The notes below the pieces were generated by a model, which made no database searches, had not been told where the DNA came from, and was given only the letters and a program-made list of their open reading frames with translations. Positions 43,830 to 57,124 of a DNA stretch of 60,000 nucleotides are shown here, in pieces. Position numbers and translations under genes: made by a program. The stretch spans positions 7,759,501-7,819,500 of the forward strand of contig NC_088303.1 of the NCBI RefSeq assembly GCF_032854445.1, written 5' to 3'. Source of the DNA: Liolophura sinensis (lineage: Eukaryota; Mollusca; Polyplacophora; Chitonida; Chitonidae). Every line of letters begins with the position of its first letter. Position 1 is the stretch's first letter.

Positions 43830-44195
43830 TCAGCAACGCTTCCTGAATTTCTCTGAAGGTCCAAAGATATGGCAGTTTAATACAACAAGTACGCATATTA
43901 ATATGCAAATCAATGCAAGGACAAACCAATGGTCATCTCGGTAATAGTTCATGAATGACGGTACAGAGCTTTGGCAGTCACAAAGATGGAGGTAAAGTTA
44001 TCCCCCGGAAAATTGAGTAATATGCAAATTAATACAAGGAGAACGAAAAAGGCTGAAAGAGACAACAGAATGACACTTAATAAACATTTCAGCAACAGTT
44101 CATGAATTTCTCTAGAATATTGTGTGAGACATGTTGGTGACAAGTCTGAGAACATGTAGATGGACGGACAGACAGGGTGGACGGACAGGATGGAT
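43830..44195. repeat. Two diverged copies of an interspersed unit ending in a GGAC-rich tract
   Basis: The motifs tatgcaaatcaatgcaagga (43902) and tatgcaaattaatacaagga (44022) recur with cagcaacg-cctgaatttctctgaa and cagcaacagttcatgaattt nearby. The block ends with gatggacggacagacagg. Probably a degenerate repetitive element. Confidence 0.5.
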
Positions 44196-44885
44196 TATAC
44201 GCCTTGAGGAGTAAAATCCACTGTAATAGTAAAATCAACTGTAAGAGTAAAACAGAAGACGTCGTATCAGTGCATAGGAAACACGTTACTCCATGGTCTG
44301 TGTATTAGTTTGCACGGTTTATGGAGAGAGTTCGTCTTACCAGATCCCAACACGTACGTCTCCATTATATCATATCGTGTATATATACAGAGTTTACCCA
44401 ACCGCCTCGCGAGCCAACACTAATCAGATTAAAAAAAGATCACTGGCGTCTTCGCATAAATTAAATTTATTTAATTAAGGGCATTTGAATGAGTGAATAA
44501 CCATAGCTGTCTTACGACACGGAGTCCTACATAGAGATAGGCTCCATGTAATTAGTAAGGCACTGGCGTGGGTGAGATTAAAAACCTGTGGCGCAATTAT
44601 ACATCAGCCTCCCTTATCTTGTGTATCAGCTCGCGAATCACCGCTGGGAGCTCTGATAAAACCACAATACGTGCTCTCTGTAGGGACGTCTGAAGTACTT
44701 CAGCGCCATTACGTTTTTCTTCCATCGTCCCTATAGGCCTAGCCTGTGTGTAATGTCAATTAATGTCGTGGCTTCACGATAAACTATTATTTCATTGCTT
44801 TCAACGAATTTAAAGTTGCCTTTTTTTCATATAAGACATGACGAAGGTATTAGTGCAGCAGAGAATACCTCTTATACAAGGAGTT

Positions 44886-44932
44886 TTTGGGGTTTTTTTG
44901 ATTGGTGTTTTACGCCGTACTCAAGAATATTC
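44886..44932 (-). mobile_element. Extremely 5'-truncated SINE (47 bp) with 12-bp target duplication
   Basis: Only the 3' end is present (ttgattggtgttttacgccg, then tactcaagaatattc). It is flanked by atacaaggagtt at 44874-44885 and 44933-44944. Confidence 0.85.
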
Positions 44933-44944
44933 ATACAAGGAGTT

Positions 44945-46274
44945 AAATGTAGAACAAATCTTTTAGCGTCAAAAGGTGAACGAATGTATTATGTGTTGCA
45001 AACATGCTTATGATATCGTCATACATACACAAACATAGACAGCTCAAAGAGCGTAATCTCCTTCTCATAAATATCATACTAATGCTACAGATTTGCTATT
45101 ATCTTCAGCCGAGAAACAAGATGATTTCACCGTGTACGAACGTGAAAACATGATCATGATAATGGTCAACTTGACACTACATACACTCAACGATACGTGG
45201 TCTTGACTGGCTTCAGTAGAGCACTAGTTTTTATGAATGTAGCACAGTAGCTGTATGACTCCAAGTTGGACTAGTCGCATTTCTTATCTATTGAGTACTA
45301 CAGAGCAGTATGGCCAAGTTCCAAAGCATGCTGAATCCAATAACAAGAGCCAGGTGAATGGCATTCAGCTATGTTAATGTCCCGTAGTGAATGTGACATC
45401 ACTGTGAAGGTAGTACGACTAGGCCATCATCAAACAAGCCAATATCCCAATGGCTGATGGACCGGTAAATGAAACATACTTAAACCATTATTTTTTTTTC
45501 ACTGCAGCATATATGGGGAGTGATCTGACTGGACGGTGCACACCATAGTAACAGTTAAGGTGACACTTGTGGAATAGGGAAGAAGACCACACTTGTGCCA
45601 CACTTGCCAAGCAAGCCTAATGGCTTCAGCCAAAAAGGCGATACATAGGCCTTGTCCAATGGTCCGAAGTTCGATTCCAAATTGGGGCTTGAAGTTGGGA
45701 GATTTGTAGACTTTTAGTTTACTCATAGCACTCATGTGGTGACCATTAATTCGTACTTATTGTCTACATTTTCCCCTGACATGCAGTCTAATTATCTACC
45801 TAGACACGCTTTATTAATCTATAGGCTCTACCTTTGTTAATTAAAGCCCAGACCACCTGATTTTCACAATTGAGTGATAATAATTACGAACAATCGTATC
45901 ATGAACCCAATATATACGGAATATTACCGGACCTGTCATCGTCATAAATAGAATTATCACACAGCATGCCAACGCTCTATTCATATAAATACACTCTTCC
46001 TCAGCAGACATTCTCATCACCTGTCGGCTAGTTTATACATATACATGATACTTGTGCTGGACCATATCTATTTGTAGGCAATGAAGATAATCCTCAAAGT
46101 AGGAAAACGCCCAGAGCTTAAACGTGTATGCTGCAATATAGTAGGAAATTCCATTTTTCTTCATCCCAATAACTATGTACCAGTCTGACACTCACCAATC
46201 AAATCTTTCTCCAGCAAGGCCACAGACAAAAGATAAATGTGCCAAAGTAAATGCGGATATTGCATCTATGATGG
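44945..46274. other. Intergenic sequence, nothing recognised
   Basis: A box B-like gaagttcgattcca at 45666-45679 may be a SINE relic. No gene supported. Confidence 0.35.
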
Positions 46275-46590
46275 TCATGTACCTATAATGGGGACCTACA
46301 ATGCTTGCCTACAACCAGTAAATACAACGTTGACCTCTAACGGCGACCTACAACACTGACCTATAACGGGGACCTATACCACTGACCTACAACTTAGACT
46401 TACAACACTGGTTTATAGCGAGGATCTGTTACACGGACTTATAACGGGGACCTATAACACAAGCATATAACACTGGCCTAAAACGCGGGCCTATAACAGG
46501 GGCTTATGACGGGGACCCATAACACTGGCTTGTAAGGAGGACATATAACACTGGCGTATAATGGGGACCTATTACACTGGTTTATAGATC
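46275..46590. repeat. Degenerate short tandem repeat, about 15-16 bp
   Basis: Alternating cctataacggggac- and cctacaacactgac-like units, about 18-20 in all, heavily diverged. Confidence 0.75.
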
Positions 46591-47119
46591 TGAAAATTGG
46601 CAGATATGTTCGGACCATATATAAATGTGCAAAAGTGTTTTCTTTTTTACTTCACGCTGTAAATCATTTACCAGGTTATTGCCATTTGAAGATAGAATAC
46701 TAGCATTTACTCAAACGAAATGATACACTGTCAACGTAACTCCGATCTACGGATACATGGGTAATATTCATAGCCAAGTTTAGGATTTAAGCAGTTGAAG
46801 GTCATCCTGCCCGAATAAAACTATACCATTTATGGAGTCATCCGGTTATTTAAAAACGCTGGATATAAAAATGGTTAACAACAGTTGAGTGTTTGTGAGA
46901 ATGAAATTCGATTAAAACGTGGTTAATTGCAGTCAGCTGCGTAGACGTTCGTCCCATAAAGCGCTCTTGTAGAACACTGTTATGTTCACACCACTTGGCC
47001 AACTCGTAATTTAGTTTCCTTTAACTGTCTCCTGATGACAATCCAGAATTATTTGTGGAAAAAAGTAAATCCAACAACTATTTAAAGCTCTTCACTTCAA
47101 AGGACAGAAAGCCAAGTAA

Positions 47120-49290
47120 AGTATCTATCGTTTAACAGGATTAAACACTCTGCAGAGATTGCACAATGATTGTATCTCATGATTACAGAGACAGTGTGTA
47201 TATTATACAAAACAAATGAACTACCCAACGACTCCTTGGTTACATACTCCACACTATTGGTTGCAAAGCAAATGTGTATCCTGTACAAAATAAACAAAGC
47301 ACCTGACGACTACCAGTCAATGCAGAGTCAATGTGTTTTCTACTACAACATAAATAAAGCGCCCAACGACTCCTGGGATAGATACTATATACATTACTGA
47401 TTGCAAAGCAAATGTGTGTTCTGTTACAAAACAAATAAAGTATACCTGATATCTCATAGGATATAGTCTTTACAATTTACAGTAGAGTCAGTCTGTGTGC
47501 TAGGCAAAATAAATACCCGACGACTCTTAACATAGATATTTTACACTTAAAAGATTGCAGAATCAATGTGTGAGCTGTAAAAACAAATAAAGTACCCAAC
47601 GACAAACAAGTTAGACCCTTTAACACTTTACAGATTGCAGAGTCACTGTGTGTCAGTGTGGTTTATACATTATTATACAGACTCTAACAATTTACAGATT
47701 ACAGATTGCAGAGTCACGGTGTGACAGTGTGGTTTATACGTTATTGCACAGACTCTACACTTTGCAGATTGCAGAGTCACTGTGTGTCAGTGAAGTTTAT
47801 ACGTTATTATACAGACTCTACACTTTACAGATTGCAGAGTCACGGTGTGTCAGTGTGGTTTATACGTTATTATACAGGCTCTACACTTTACAGATTGCAG
47901 AGTCACGATGTGTCAATGTGGTTTATACGTTATTATACAGACTCTACACTTTACAGATTGCAGAGTCACGATGTGTCAGTGTGGTTTACACGTTATTATA
48001 CAGACTCTAACACTTTACAGATTGCAGAGTCACGGTGTGTCAGTGTGGTTTATACGTTATTGTACAGACTCTACACTTTACAGATTACAGAGTCACGGTG
48101 TGTCAGTGTGGTTTATACGTTATTATTCAGACTCTACACTTTACAGATTGCAGAGTCATGGTGAGTCAGTGGGGTCTAGACGTTATTATACATAAAAAGC
48201 GTAATATTCAACGACGAACCATGCGACTTTATACTTTACAAATTTGAAAAAGTTAACGTGTGTGCTGCACATAAAAAGTTTACATTAAACGACATAGGAA
48301 TAGGCCAACAAGATACTCTACACTTCACAGATTACGAAGTCTGGAGTGTGTTATACGTAACATGTGTAACACCCAACTCCCTAGAAGTTTGACACCCTGT
48401 TCTTTACAAATAGTACAGTTAACTTTATGCATGTGCTAAACGAATAGAATATATTCTCACTTGACAAAGCCAGTGCGTGTGCTATATGGATAGTATATCT
48501 ACTCACTTAACAAATCCAATGCGTGAGCTATATGGTTAGTATATCTTCTCACTTAATAAATCCAGTGCGTTAGCTATATGGATAGTATATCTTCTCACTC
48601 AACAAATCCAATGCGTGTGCTATATGGATAGTATATCTTCTCGCTTAACAAATCCAATGCGTGAGCTATATGGATAGTATATCTTCTCACTTAATAAATC
48701 CAATGCGTGTGCTATATGGATAGTATATCTTCTCACTTAATAAATATAATGCGTGTGCTATATGGATAGTATATCTACTCACCTAACAAATCCAATGCGT
48801 GAGCTATATGGTTATTATATTTACTCACTTAACAAATCCAATGCGTATGCTATATGGATAGTATATCTTCTCACTTAATAAATCCAATGCGTGAGCTATA
48901 TGGATAGTATATCTTCTTGCTTAATAAATCCATTGCGTGAGCTATATGTATAGTATATCTTCTTGCTTAATAAATCCAATGCGTGTGCTATATGGATAGT
49001 ATATCTACTCACTTAACAAAGCAAATGGCTGTGCTATACATAACAAATGAGATATCCGATAAATCCCATGGATGTAATAAACTCTACTCTACAGATTGCA
49101 GAGTCAATGGTCGTGTCACCGTATACATAACAAATAAATTATCGGACGATAGCCATGTTAGAAACTCTATACTTTACACATGGCACTGTCACTGTGCACA
49201 CTGTGTACGACATGAGAAAAATCTGCAGATAGAGGATGCCATAATCCGCTGTGGTGCCACAATTCTAATTCCCAACTAATGTGTCACCGT
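47120..49290. repeat. Compound satellite region with nested 63-bp and 46-bp arrays
   Basis: The outer parts hold a diverged unit of roughly 80-100 bp (cagattgcagagtcaatgtg, then aacaaataaagtacc). Inside it are a 63-bp array (about 47635-48170, eight copies, cagattgcagagtcacggtg) and a 46-bp array (about 48440-49020, twelve to thirteen copies, gtgctatatggatagtatat). The 63-bp period is 21 codons, so long open frames appear in three frames; they are not genes. Confidence 0.9.
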
Positions 49291-49845
49291 GCGACACAGA
49301 AGTACGCCTACCGGATGGCTCAGAGATTACACTCTCTGCTATGTATTAAACTGTGGTGACATTTCTATCTCCTATACATAATCAGTGAAGTGTGGCGTTA
49401 TTTTGCACTTTTGTTGTAATAGTTACTTTACGCTGTTCATTTGTTTCATCAATGGAGTCATGCTTTTTACATGCGCTTGCTTGAATAGGCCTTAAGGCAC
49501 GTAGGAAGCCTTTGGGCATAAATTTAACAAATCGTGCCGAGGAGTTACAACCACGTGTTAACATCATAACTCAATCCAAACAAGCACACATATACAGTCT
49601 GACGATAATAGCACCAGAATAAATCATTTTACTACAGTAAGTATATTGATAGGAGAGTTTCAACAAATTAGAGTACTAATCAAGAGTTTAATTAACGTAT
49701 ATATGCAGGGCATGCAACCAACTGACTCAGAATCGACTTGCACGTAGCTATTGGATACATAGCCCACATTTTCGTGGTCAATGATTCATACAGGATTCAT
49801 GAAGAAAAGTATGTACTGTTAGCAGCAGGAGTTTTAAAATAGTCA
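49291..49845. other. Intergenic sequence, nothing recognised
   Basis: No repeat array or exon supported. Confidence 0.4.

Positions 49846-49925
<80 letters not shown>
49846..49925. repeat. (AT)n microsatellite, about 80 bp
   Basis: Uninterrupted AT dinucleotides. Confidence 0.97.
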
Positions 49926-49927
<2 letters not shown>

Positions 49928-50108
49928 CGGCATGTCATTTTCGTATTATCATTCTTGACAATACTGAATAAGCCTTTCATCTGCCTGATTGGGTTACTCG
50001 TGTGTGATGGCGGGTCATGAATAAAATACATAAAAGAACTAACGCAGCGCTACAATAAGCATAATATAGCAGCCATAAGGCACAGAACATATAATCTGTG
50101 ATAAAGAG

Positions 50109-50266
50109 ACAAACGCCAAGACAGACGGGTGAACGGACAGACGGACCAACCAACGGACATACGGACGAACTGACAGACCGATCAACGGACAGACGGACGA
50201 ACAGACAGACAGACGGACAAACGGACGGACGAACGAACGGACAGACCAACGGACCAACAGACAGAG
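50109..50266. repeat. GGAC/AGAC tetranucleotide-rich tract
   Basis: Irregular repeats of gacggacagacggac type on the plus strand. They produce the VRPSVCPSVC-type minus-strand frames. Shorter relatives lie at 31002-31045, 44159-44192 and 51918-51962. Confidence 0.9.
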
Positions 50267-51511
50267 GAAACACATACAAGAGGCACTAGTAACTGTATAA
50301 GCTACAATGTTTTGGATTTCATAGCTGTTTGACGGTTGTGTATATGGAGAATGAAATGGGGAATTACTGTTCGTTACCGCGTAAGACATAAATTAAATCA
50401 ATTCAAAAAGTCGTATGCCTAAATTGGACAATCAACAACATAAATAGATATTAGCATAATGAGGAACACACCAATTACCTCGTATACTTTACTGTTTCAA
50501 CTTTCCCAATTCCTGGACTGTTGTAAGTACCTGTACACCGCCACCATCTTAATGTTTCCACGTTGATAACGATCAATTTGACACCATGCTCACATTTCCA
50601 TCATGTTAACATTAACTTCTTCTTACCTTCAAGCACCTGTACACAAAAGGTTTTCAACGACTGGTCAGTCTTGAGTGGAAGCCTTAGAAACGCCACCCGA
50701 TCTAAGAGTCAGTTTAAATGTGTCCTTGTACACCCACACAATTCGTATAGGCCTAACCGTTATTTAGTAAATGATGTGACAGCCAACACCTACACTACAG
50801 AGGCCATCGTTATAGCCGCAATCTGGCACATCCTGGTTCACTCTGAATTTACTGAATGAGATACTAAATTTAGCTTCCGTCTTCCTAAACTTATTTATTT
50901 TTTATTTGTCATTTGATTGTTGTTAAACGCCATATTCAATAATACGATCTCAGTCAGTTTTATGGGTGGAGAAAACCTGAGAGCTCGGGGTACATCGCCG
51001 ATCATTGGTAAACTACGGACGAACCCCGCACCTCGTGCGTACATGCGAATGAAAGGCAAGTGCCTATAACTGTCAGACTCTTCTTAAGCTATTTACAGTG
51101 AGGCTTTTCACTTTTATTAAATGCAGGTCACTTTAACAGAAGAATATAATTTAAAAGGCCATTGTAGTGCCCATTTTCCAAAGTATGCAGAGTACAGTTG
51201 CAGAGTAATGGCAACATTTTGGTTATGAAAATATATTAAAATACTATTGGGGTAACAGTTACAGAATACAATGAGACTGAATCATTTCAGTCTTGGCAAA
51301 AGCCTGAATAGTCATGGATGGGTAATAAATAATTAAGTATGTCTGGGCATACACTACGGGCCATGACACTTGATTCTTTCCTATACCTATGGACATGTAT
51401 ATATAGTGGGTGTCGTTTACAGGTTGTATTAGGATAAGGCGTCAAACTTTAACAAGAAGGAAGAGAACGTCGACTTCTTAACTGAATATAAAGCTTGAAA
51501 AAATGGATCAA

Positions 51512-51514
<3 letters not shown>
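50267..51514. other. Intergenic sequence with one degenerate element
   Basis: Positions about 50900-51075 resemble a minus-oriented interspersed element (tttgattgttgttaaacgcc, then gggtggagaaaacctgagag). The frame at 50563-50859 has no recognised motif. Confidence 0.4.

Positions 51515-51571
<57 letters not shown>
51515..51571. repeat. (AT)n microsatellite, about 57 bp
   Basis: Uninterrupted AT dinucleotides. Confidence 0.97.
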
Positions 51572-51575
<4 letters not shown>

Positions 51576-51917
51576 ACATATGAAACAGAATTAAAACCTA
51601 TACACCGTGTAATGTAATAAACACCCCTTGACCTCAAGTACAGTTGCTGTTACAAGAATCATTTAACGGAGCTACAGAGCCAACGATCTTGAAAAATGCG
51701 TCATCGTCAACCGAAACAATATGGCTTTTTTATATGACAGGGCACATTTGTATGTGATACAGGTTTGATGAAAACTACCTAAAGCGTTCCAGAGATGTCG
51801 TACTTACAAGTCACAAAATATCATTTAAATGACCCAAATAACCTTGAAAGACAGAAAATGGACAGGATTCTTCCAAATGCTTACGTTTATTTACTACAGA
51901 GAAGAAATATTCACCAG

Positions 51918-51962
51918 ATGACGGACGGACGGACGGACCGGTGGACGGGCGCACGGGCGGGC
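51918..51962. repeat. GGAC-rich tract
   Basis: gacggacggacggaccggtg followed by gacgggcgcacgggcggg; a short relative of 50109-50266. Confidence 0.8.
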
Positions 51963-52567
51963 TGGTGCCAACCATTACGACATAACCATTAGGCATTAAT
52001 AGAGGGTTAAAACGAGAGGGGCGTGAACGCATACATGATGTGCTCGCTGAGCGTGACGGTGTGTGAAGCACGTAGTCCTTGTCAACATGCAGATTCGCAG
52101 TAATGATTTTGGAATAAACATAAAGCAATAATTAGTACAAACGATAGCCTGAACAAGTATAGGCAGAGAATTACGCATTAGACAATTATTAAATTTGTGC
52201 TTTTTATAAGAAGGTCACAATGCGTCAATCTACTCTGCACCCGAACCCATTGTCTTAAGATGTGTTGTCTGTATATAAAAAATTTGTCAAGGCGAACAAT
52301 CCATCCCCGTGCATTACATAACCTATATAACCAGTTTAGCTAAACACGGCTGGTTATAAATGTAACTCACGACATATATCTTAACGACCCGGTTTAACTT
52401 CATTGGCTAATATCATCATTAAGGTATGATATTTTTTATATATATGATAAGGAGATTTTCGTAAGGAACAAAAAGACAACACGACACCATACTATATCAG
52501 AGCTGGATTTCATATCTCAACCAGAATTTTAAGTCTCTAAAAATAATCTGATTTCAGATTTTTATCT

Positions 52568-52568
<1 letters not shown>

Positions 52569-52641
<73 letters not shown>
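52569..52641. repeat. (AT)n microsatellite, about 73 bp
   Basis: Uninterrupted AT dinucleotides. Confidence 0.97.
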
Positions 52642-52643
<2 letters not shown>

Positions 52644-53954
52644 TTCCATCTATAAAAACGCGTACGCCCTTTTAAAAAATGAAACGTTTTCCGTATATGT
52701 GCACACCTGCACGTAAAATGGATGCAAATTGCATAAATTTCACAAAAATTACAGAATTTGTCCGTAGTGTTCAACAAATCAAATAACCAATTACTTCCTT
52801 GATATACATGCGCTTAGATAATATTGGGGCCCAATGCTGATAATGATAAGTATGTATATATGCAGTTTTAGTGAAACAAAATCGTACACGTTATTCTCTC
52901 CATGACGTCATATATACATACATGTATGTATAACAACTACAACTGATGTCTGTCATTGAATTTTAGGAAGATTTACTAACGCTTCTTTTCATTTGATAGC
53001 AGATAGCAGGTACCCCGCCAAACTAGAATGTGTGGGGTGCATGCAAAGGCATGTCCTAATAAATATATGCGTGACAGGTGTGACGTACACAGGCAGGCAA
53101 AATATGGTTAGGTAAACGATGTATATACAATATATCACGGAATGCGGTGTTTATTTTTGTGCGCTGATTGAAATAATGTTAGGGAGAGAGACATTTGTAA
53201 ATACATATAACTGCTCTCCTGAACACAGGAAACCAACTGGATGCATGTACATATAGCTATGGGTGGTCATAGAGGTGGGACTCATTTGTATGTAACTTTT
53301 GTATCATTACGTTATTACTCAAGATAGTACAGACGGTGGTTGAATGTATACGCGAGATGCAACACGTGTTCAAATTTAACAGAAATAACTCATTTTTAAA
53401 AACGCATGCACAGGGCTTTTATAGGACTATGTTTTATCTAACACAAGTACATATATATGTTAAATTGGATATTTATGGAGACTTTCATGCATGTTAAACT
53501 TATTTTGATATACCCATACTTTTATGTTTAAGAAAGTTCCATGTAAGCGTATGTCGTTGCTGACTTTTAATTCTTCATTTGCACAAAAAGCGTATGTAAC
53601 CACAACATTTGCATTCAATGCTCAAGCACGTGACCTGCTTAATGAACCCTGTATTCAGGCGGATTAATCTGACTACATTTAGTTTACATTGACTTAAATC
53701 ATAGTGGTTTATTTATTACTCATTGACTGTGGATTAAACTGATGAGATGAAATTCACAATGAAAATTCAAACTGGATCGCAGCTCAATCCTGCATTTACA
53801 TAGGAGGGCCCACGCTAAGCATGACCTGCACTCTATAATCCGTGAGGTATACATGTGCTATATCGTGTACCAAGATGAACTCACCACTGTTCTTTTGAAA
53901 TCCGAGCTCTCTAGCTGAACTCCGTGACTACATATCAGAAACAACAACTCATTT
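52642..53954. other. Intergenic sequence, nothing recognised
   Basis: AT-rich, without supported exon or repeat array. Confidence 0.4.
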
Positions 53955-54077
53955 CTGGAGTACGAACGCGACAGCCGCTCTGAGTACAGACACGACAGCC
54001 GCTCTGAGTACAGGCACGATAGCCGCTCTGAGTACAGACATGACAGCCGCTCTGAGTACAGACACGACAGCCGCTCT
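53955..54077. repeat. 24-bp tandem repeat, five copies
   Basis: Unit ctgagtacagacacgaca then gccgct, spaced exactly 24 bp. In frame on the minus strand it reads SERLSCLY repeatedly. Confidence 0.9.
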
Positions 54078-54483
54078 TTAATGGGGCTGCTCCACAATTC
54101 AGTAAACCTAAAATTACTCGTATGTAAGAACATGTATATATAACATGCGTACAGAGTTGGTATAAGAATCAAACCGCTATACATAATACAACCATGACCG
54201 AAAACAGAACATACCCGGAATTAAAGAAAACACAGATAAACCACTTGGTTCTGCGTCTGCATTGCATTCCTAATGATTGTCAATCTGGACAAACTCTCTG
54301 GAAAAATCATGGAGCTGTTCCGTCCGAACGCGTATCGTGCAAAAAAAACGGAGGGCCCCGCTGGATCTGTACTTAAAGAGAACATAATTTCTCTCTAATT
54401 CGTCACTAAACCAAGAGAAATTAAATGGTATTACATTACCAGTTTACCCAAAACACGCCATCGAAAGTCAGGAGTGAACACTA

Positions 54484-54595
54484 GACTACACAGCTTAGAT
54501 CTGGATTATTTTTAGACAGGAAAGGTCCCCTATCTTAAGTACGGCGTAAAACATCAATTAAATAAATAAATAACTAAATAACTAAATCAATCATA
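54484..54595 (+). mobile_element. SINE 3' end fragment, GCGTAAAAC family
   Basis: aagtacggcgtaaaacatca with an AAAT tail. The preceding 50 bp resemble 14288-14336, so this may be a variant subfamily or a nested fragment. Confidence 0.5.
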
Positions 54596-56878
54596 TACTT
54601 CATGCAATTACACATTGAATATTTGCATCCATATATCACTCCTTATAGCCTAAACCACATCAGCAACAAAGTGGTACTAAATCCTAACAACATTATCAAA
54701 ATATTATCGGGCTGTACTTTTTTGCGTGATCTAGAACCTTTCTTTGTTTCCCTGATGCTCAATGTCGCTTTCAACATTGCATGTTTGGTCTCTCTCTCTC
54801 GAGGTGTGGTGAATCCTGAAATTTTCCTTAGCCACCTTTTAATTGACTTTTGCAATACATAATCAAATGACATCTGCAAATACCAAGGTTTATTTCAGCA
54901 AATATACTGATTCAAAGTTGGAATTTCAGTAAATGTTGCAATTTGCTGACATCTTTTTACAGTTACTCAAAGTGCTACACAATGTACATGCTGAATCAAA
55001 AAGTATAATTTTGCTTCATTTTGTAAATTTTAGGCCATTTGAATTTTTGGAGTCCTTTTGAAGGTTACGATGTGTCCTTGTATTCAACCCTGCATTTCAC
55101 CTGTATTCTCCGCGTTTCAATAACAGTCCTGCATGCGGTAATGCAAGCCGTATACAATTATAATGCTGTCTCACTGAAACACCATGGCGAAGATGCCAGA
55201 CACTAGACACGTCCAGCACAGGCACTTATTTTAACACAGGGTAGACCAATAATATTCCATTAACAATAAAGCCTTTATTGAGAAAGATTATCGATTTTGA
55301 AGTCTGGACAAGGCCCATCTCGAAATTGAAGCTAGGTCTCTCCATGCAATGGTAACGGAGAGACGGCTCTGTGACCTTTCGGCAACTTGTTTACTTCATT
55401 ATGCAGAGTTCTTGGGTATACTATGAGGTCAGAGAAATCAAGGATTTCTCAATTTCAACGTGCTTTCCAAATCTACTGCATTTCTGTGGTTGCATGCTTC
55501 CCTGCATTCCAAAAATCAACAATTAACGACAAAGCCTTAACATGCCGTTTCAAAAGCTAAATGCTCAACGAAATCGAAAGTTTAATGAATGCCCTCGAAA
55601 CAGTCATTGCACAGACTGGAAATGATGTGTCCGAGATACGCAGTGGACCGGAAATATAAGGTGTTGGTATTCCAAAGAATGCGGGCGTTTAGTCTATAAA
55701 TATTTATCTCCATCAAAATTTACGCGTAAACATAGACGTTTACGTGTATATTAGATTTGGTTAATCACATGTCAACAGACGACTTTTGCATGGGGCCTGT
55801 ATAATTCATTAGTATACGCCGCCATGCAAACATTATATAGGTGCGAGAGAGAGCATGTAGAAATTGTCCATCAAAAGACTCGGCCCTGAAACATTTGTAA
55901 AAATTAGGCCTACTCTTTATGTCTCCAAAGAAAAGCCAATCTAGGTGCAAACATATGTACACTGTGGGCCCATGTAAGAAACAGAGTATCAAGGAGAAAT
56001 GTATTTATTTGACTGACTGGAATTTAACGCTGTTCTCAAGAATTCTCCCAGGGCATAATCCGCAGATTTCAGGAAAGGGCCTATGAGATTACAATTTTGT
56101 ATGTAAGACTGCAGGGGAGGGGGGGATTTGTACCAGGGAGTAGCGATTTTAATGTAGTGCATGTGTAATTTACAGTTAAGTGCATGCAGCTTCATAGTAC
56201 TTAACCTACGTCTTGATATGTTAATATTTAAGTAAATATTAAAGTTAATCACAACCAAACACACAACCTTCACTTCTCATATTATACCGTACTACAAATG
56301 TTCAAACGGTAAACTAGACTTGTGCATGTCTGAAAAGTGGGAAAATCAGTCCCTAATTGAGATAATTTTGGCTGCAAATTGAGGCACCGACGAAATATCG
56401 ACCCTTTGCGCACATGCGGATTATGTTTATTACCGTTGACACATGCACATCGCGGTGGTAAGGCTTTGTATGGCTAAGGAAACTGGAGTGTCCGAAGTAA
56501 ACTGCCGCCCTGCGCCAAGGAATGTGATAAACCCCCTGACCTAAACCTGCAGCCCGATCCGGCGATAGATGACAGCTTTTTGTCCCTCAGTCTCGGACAC
56601 TGTAACTTTAGCAGTCATGCATTTTGTCAAGCTCTGAATGTCATGGTTATTAGTTGAGATTACATGCATGCATGCATCCACCCCTCAATAATGTTGATCG
56701 CTTCCATGCTAATAATATTCCGTCACATTCGTTCCCTGCCAGACGACGGATTGCATTTTCGTCCATCTAACGGATTAATCCGATCCTGATTTTAGAGCAA
56801 TTCGTTATCAGGAACAAATGAATGTGTAAACAAATATGAATAAACCTATAAATAATTTTGCAAAATGAGCCGTTATAT
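54596..56878. other. Intergenic sequence, mostly unassigned
   Basis: Holds minor degenerate element traces (tatttatttgactgactgga near 56002; ggaaactggagtgtccgaag near 56479). The opposing frames around 54602-54879 are unsupported. Confidence 0.35.
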
Positions 56879-57113
56879 TTATTTATTTATTTATTTGATT
56901 GGTGTTTTACGCCGTACTCAAGAATATTTCACTTATACGACGGCAGCCAGCATTATGGTGGGTGGAAACCGGGCACAGCCCGGGGGGAATCCACGACCAT
57001 CCGCAGGTTGCTGGCAGACCTTCCCACGTACGGCCGGAGAGGAAGCCAGGATGAGCTGGACTTGAACTCACAGCGACCGCATTGGTGAGAGGCTCCTGGG
57101 TCATTACGCTGTG
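56879..57113 (-). mobile_element. SINE with 11-bp target duplication, slightly 5'-truncated
   Basis: Minus-strand copy lacking box A but retaining box B (gagttcaagtcc in reverse), the body and the AAAT tail. Flanks are agccgttatat (56868-56878) and agctgttatat (57114-57124), one mismatch. Confidence 0.9.
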
Positions 57114-57124
57114 AGCTGTTATAT

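Noticed and set aside
47648-48247. Overlapping open frames of 70-152 residues in three frames
   Set aside because: The 63-bp repeat period keeps all frames open; the simultaneous openness of three frames argues against coding.
49977-50389. Cys/Ser/Val-rich minus-strand frames (VRPSVCPSVC type)
   Set aside because: They come from the GGAC-rich tract, not from a conserved protein.
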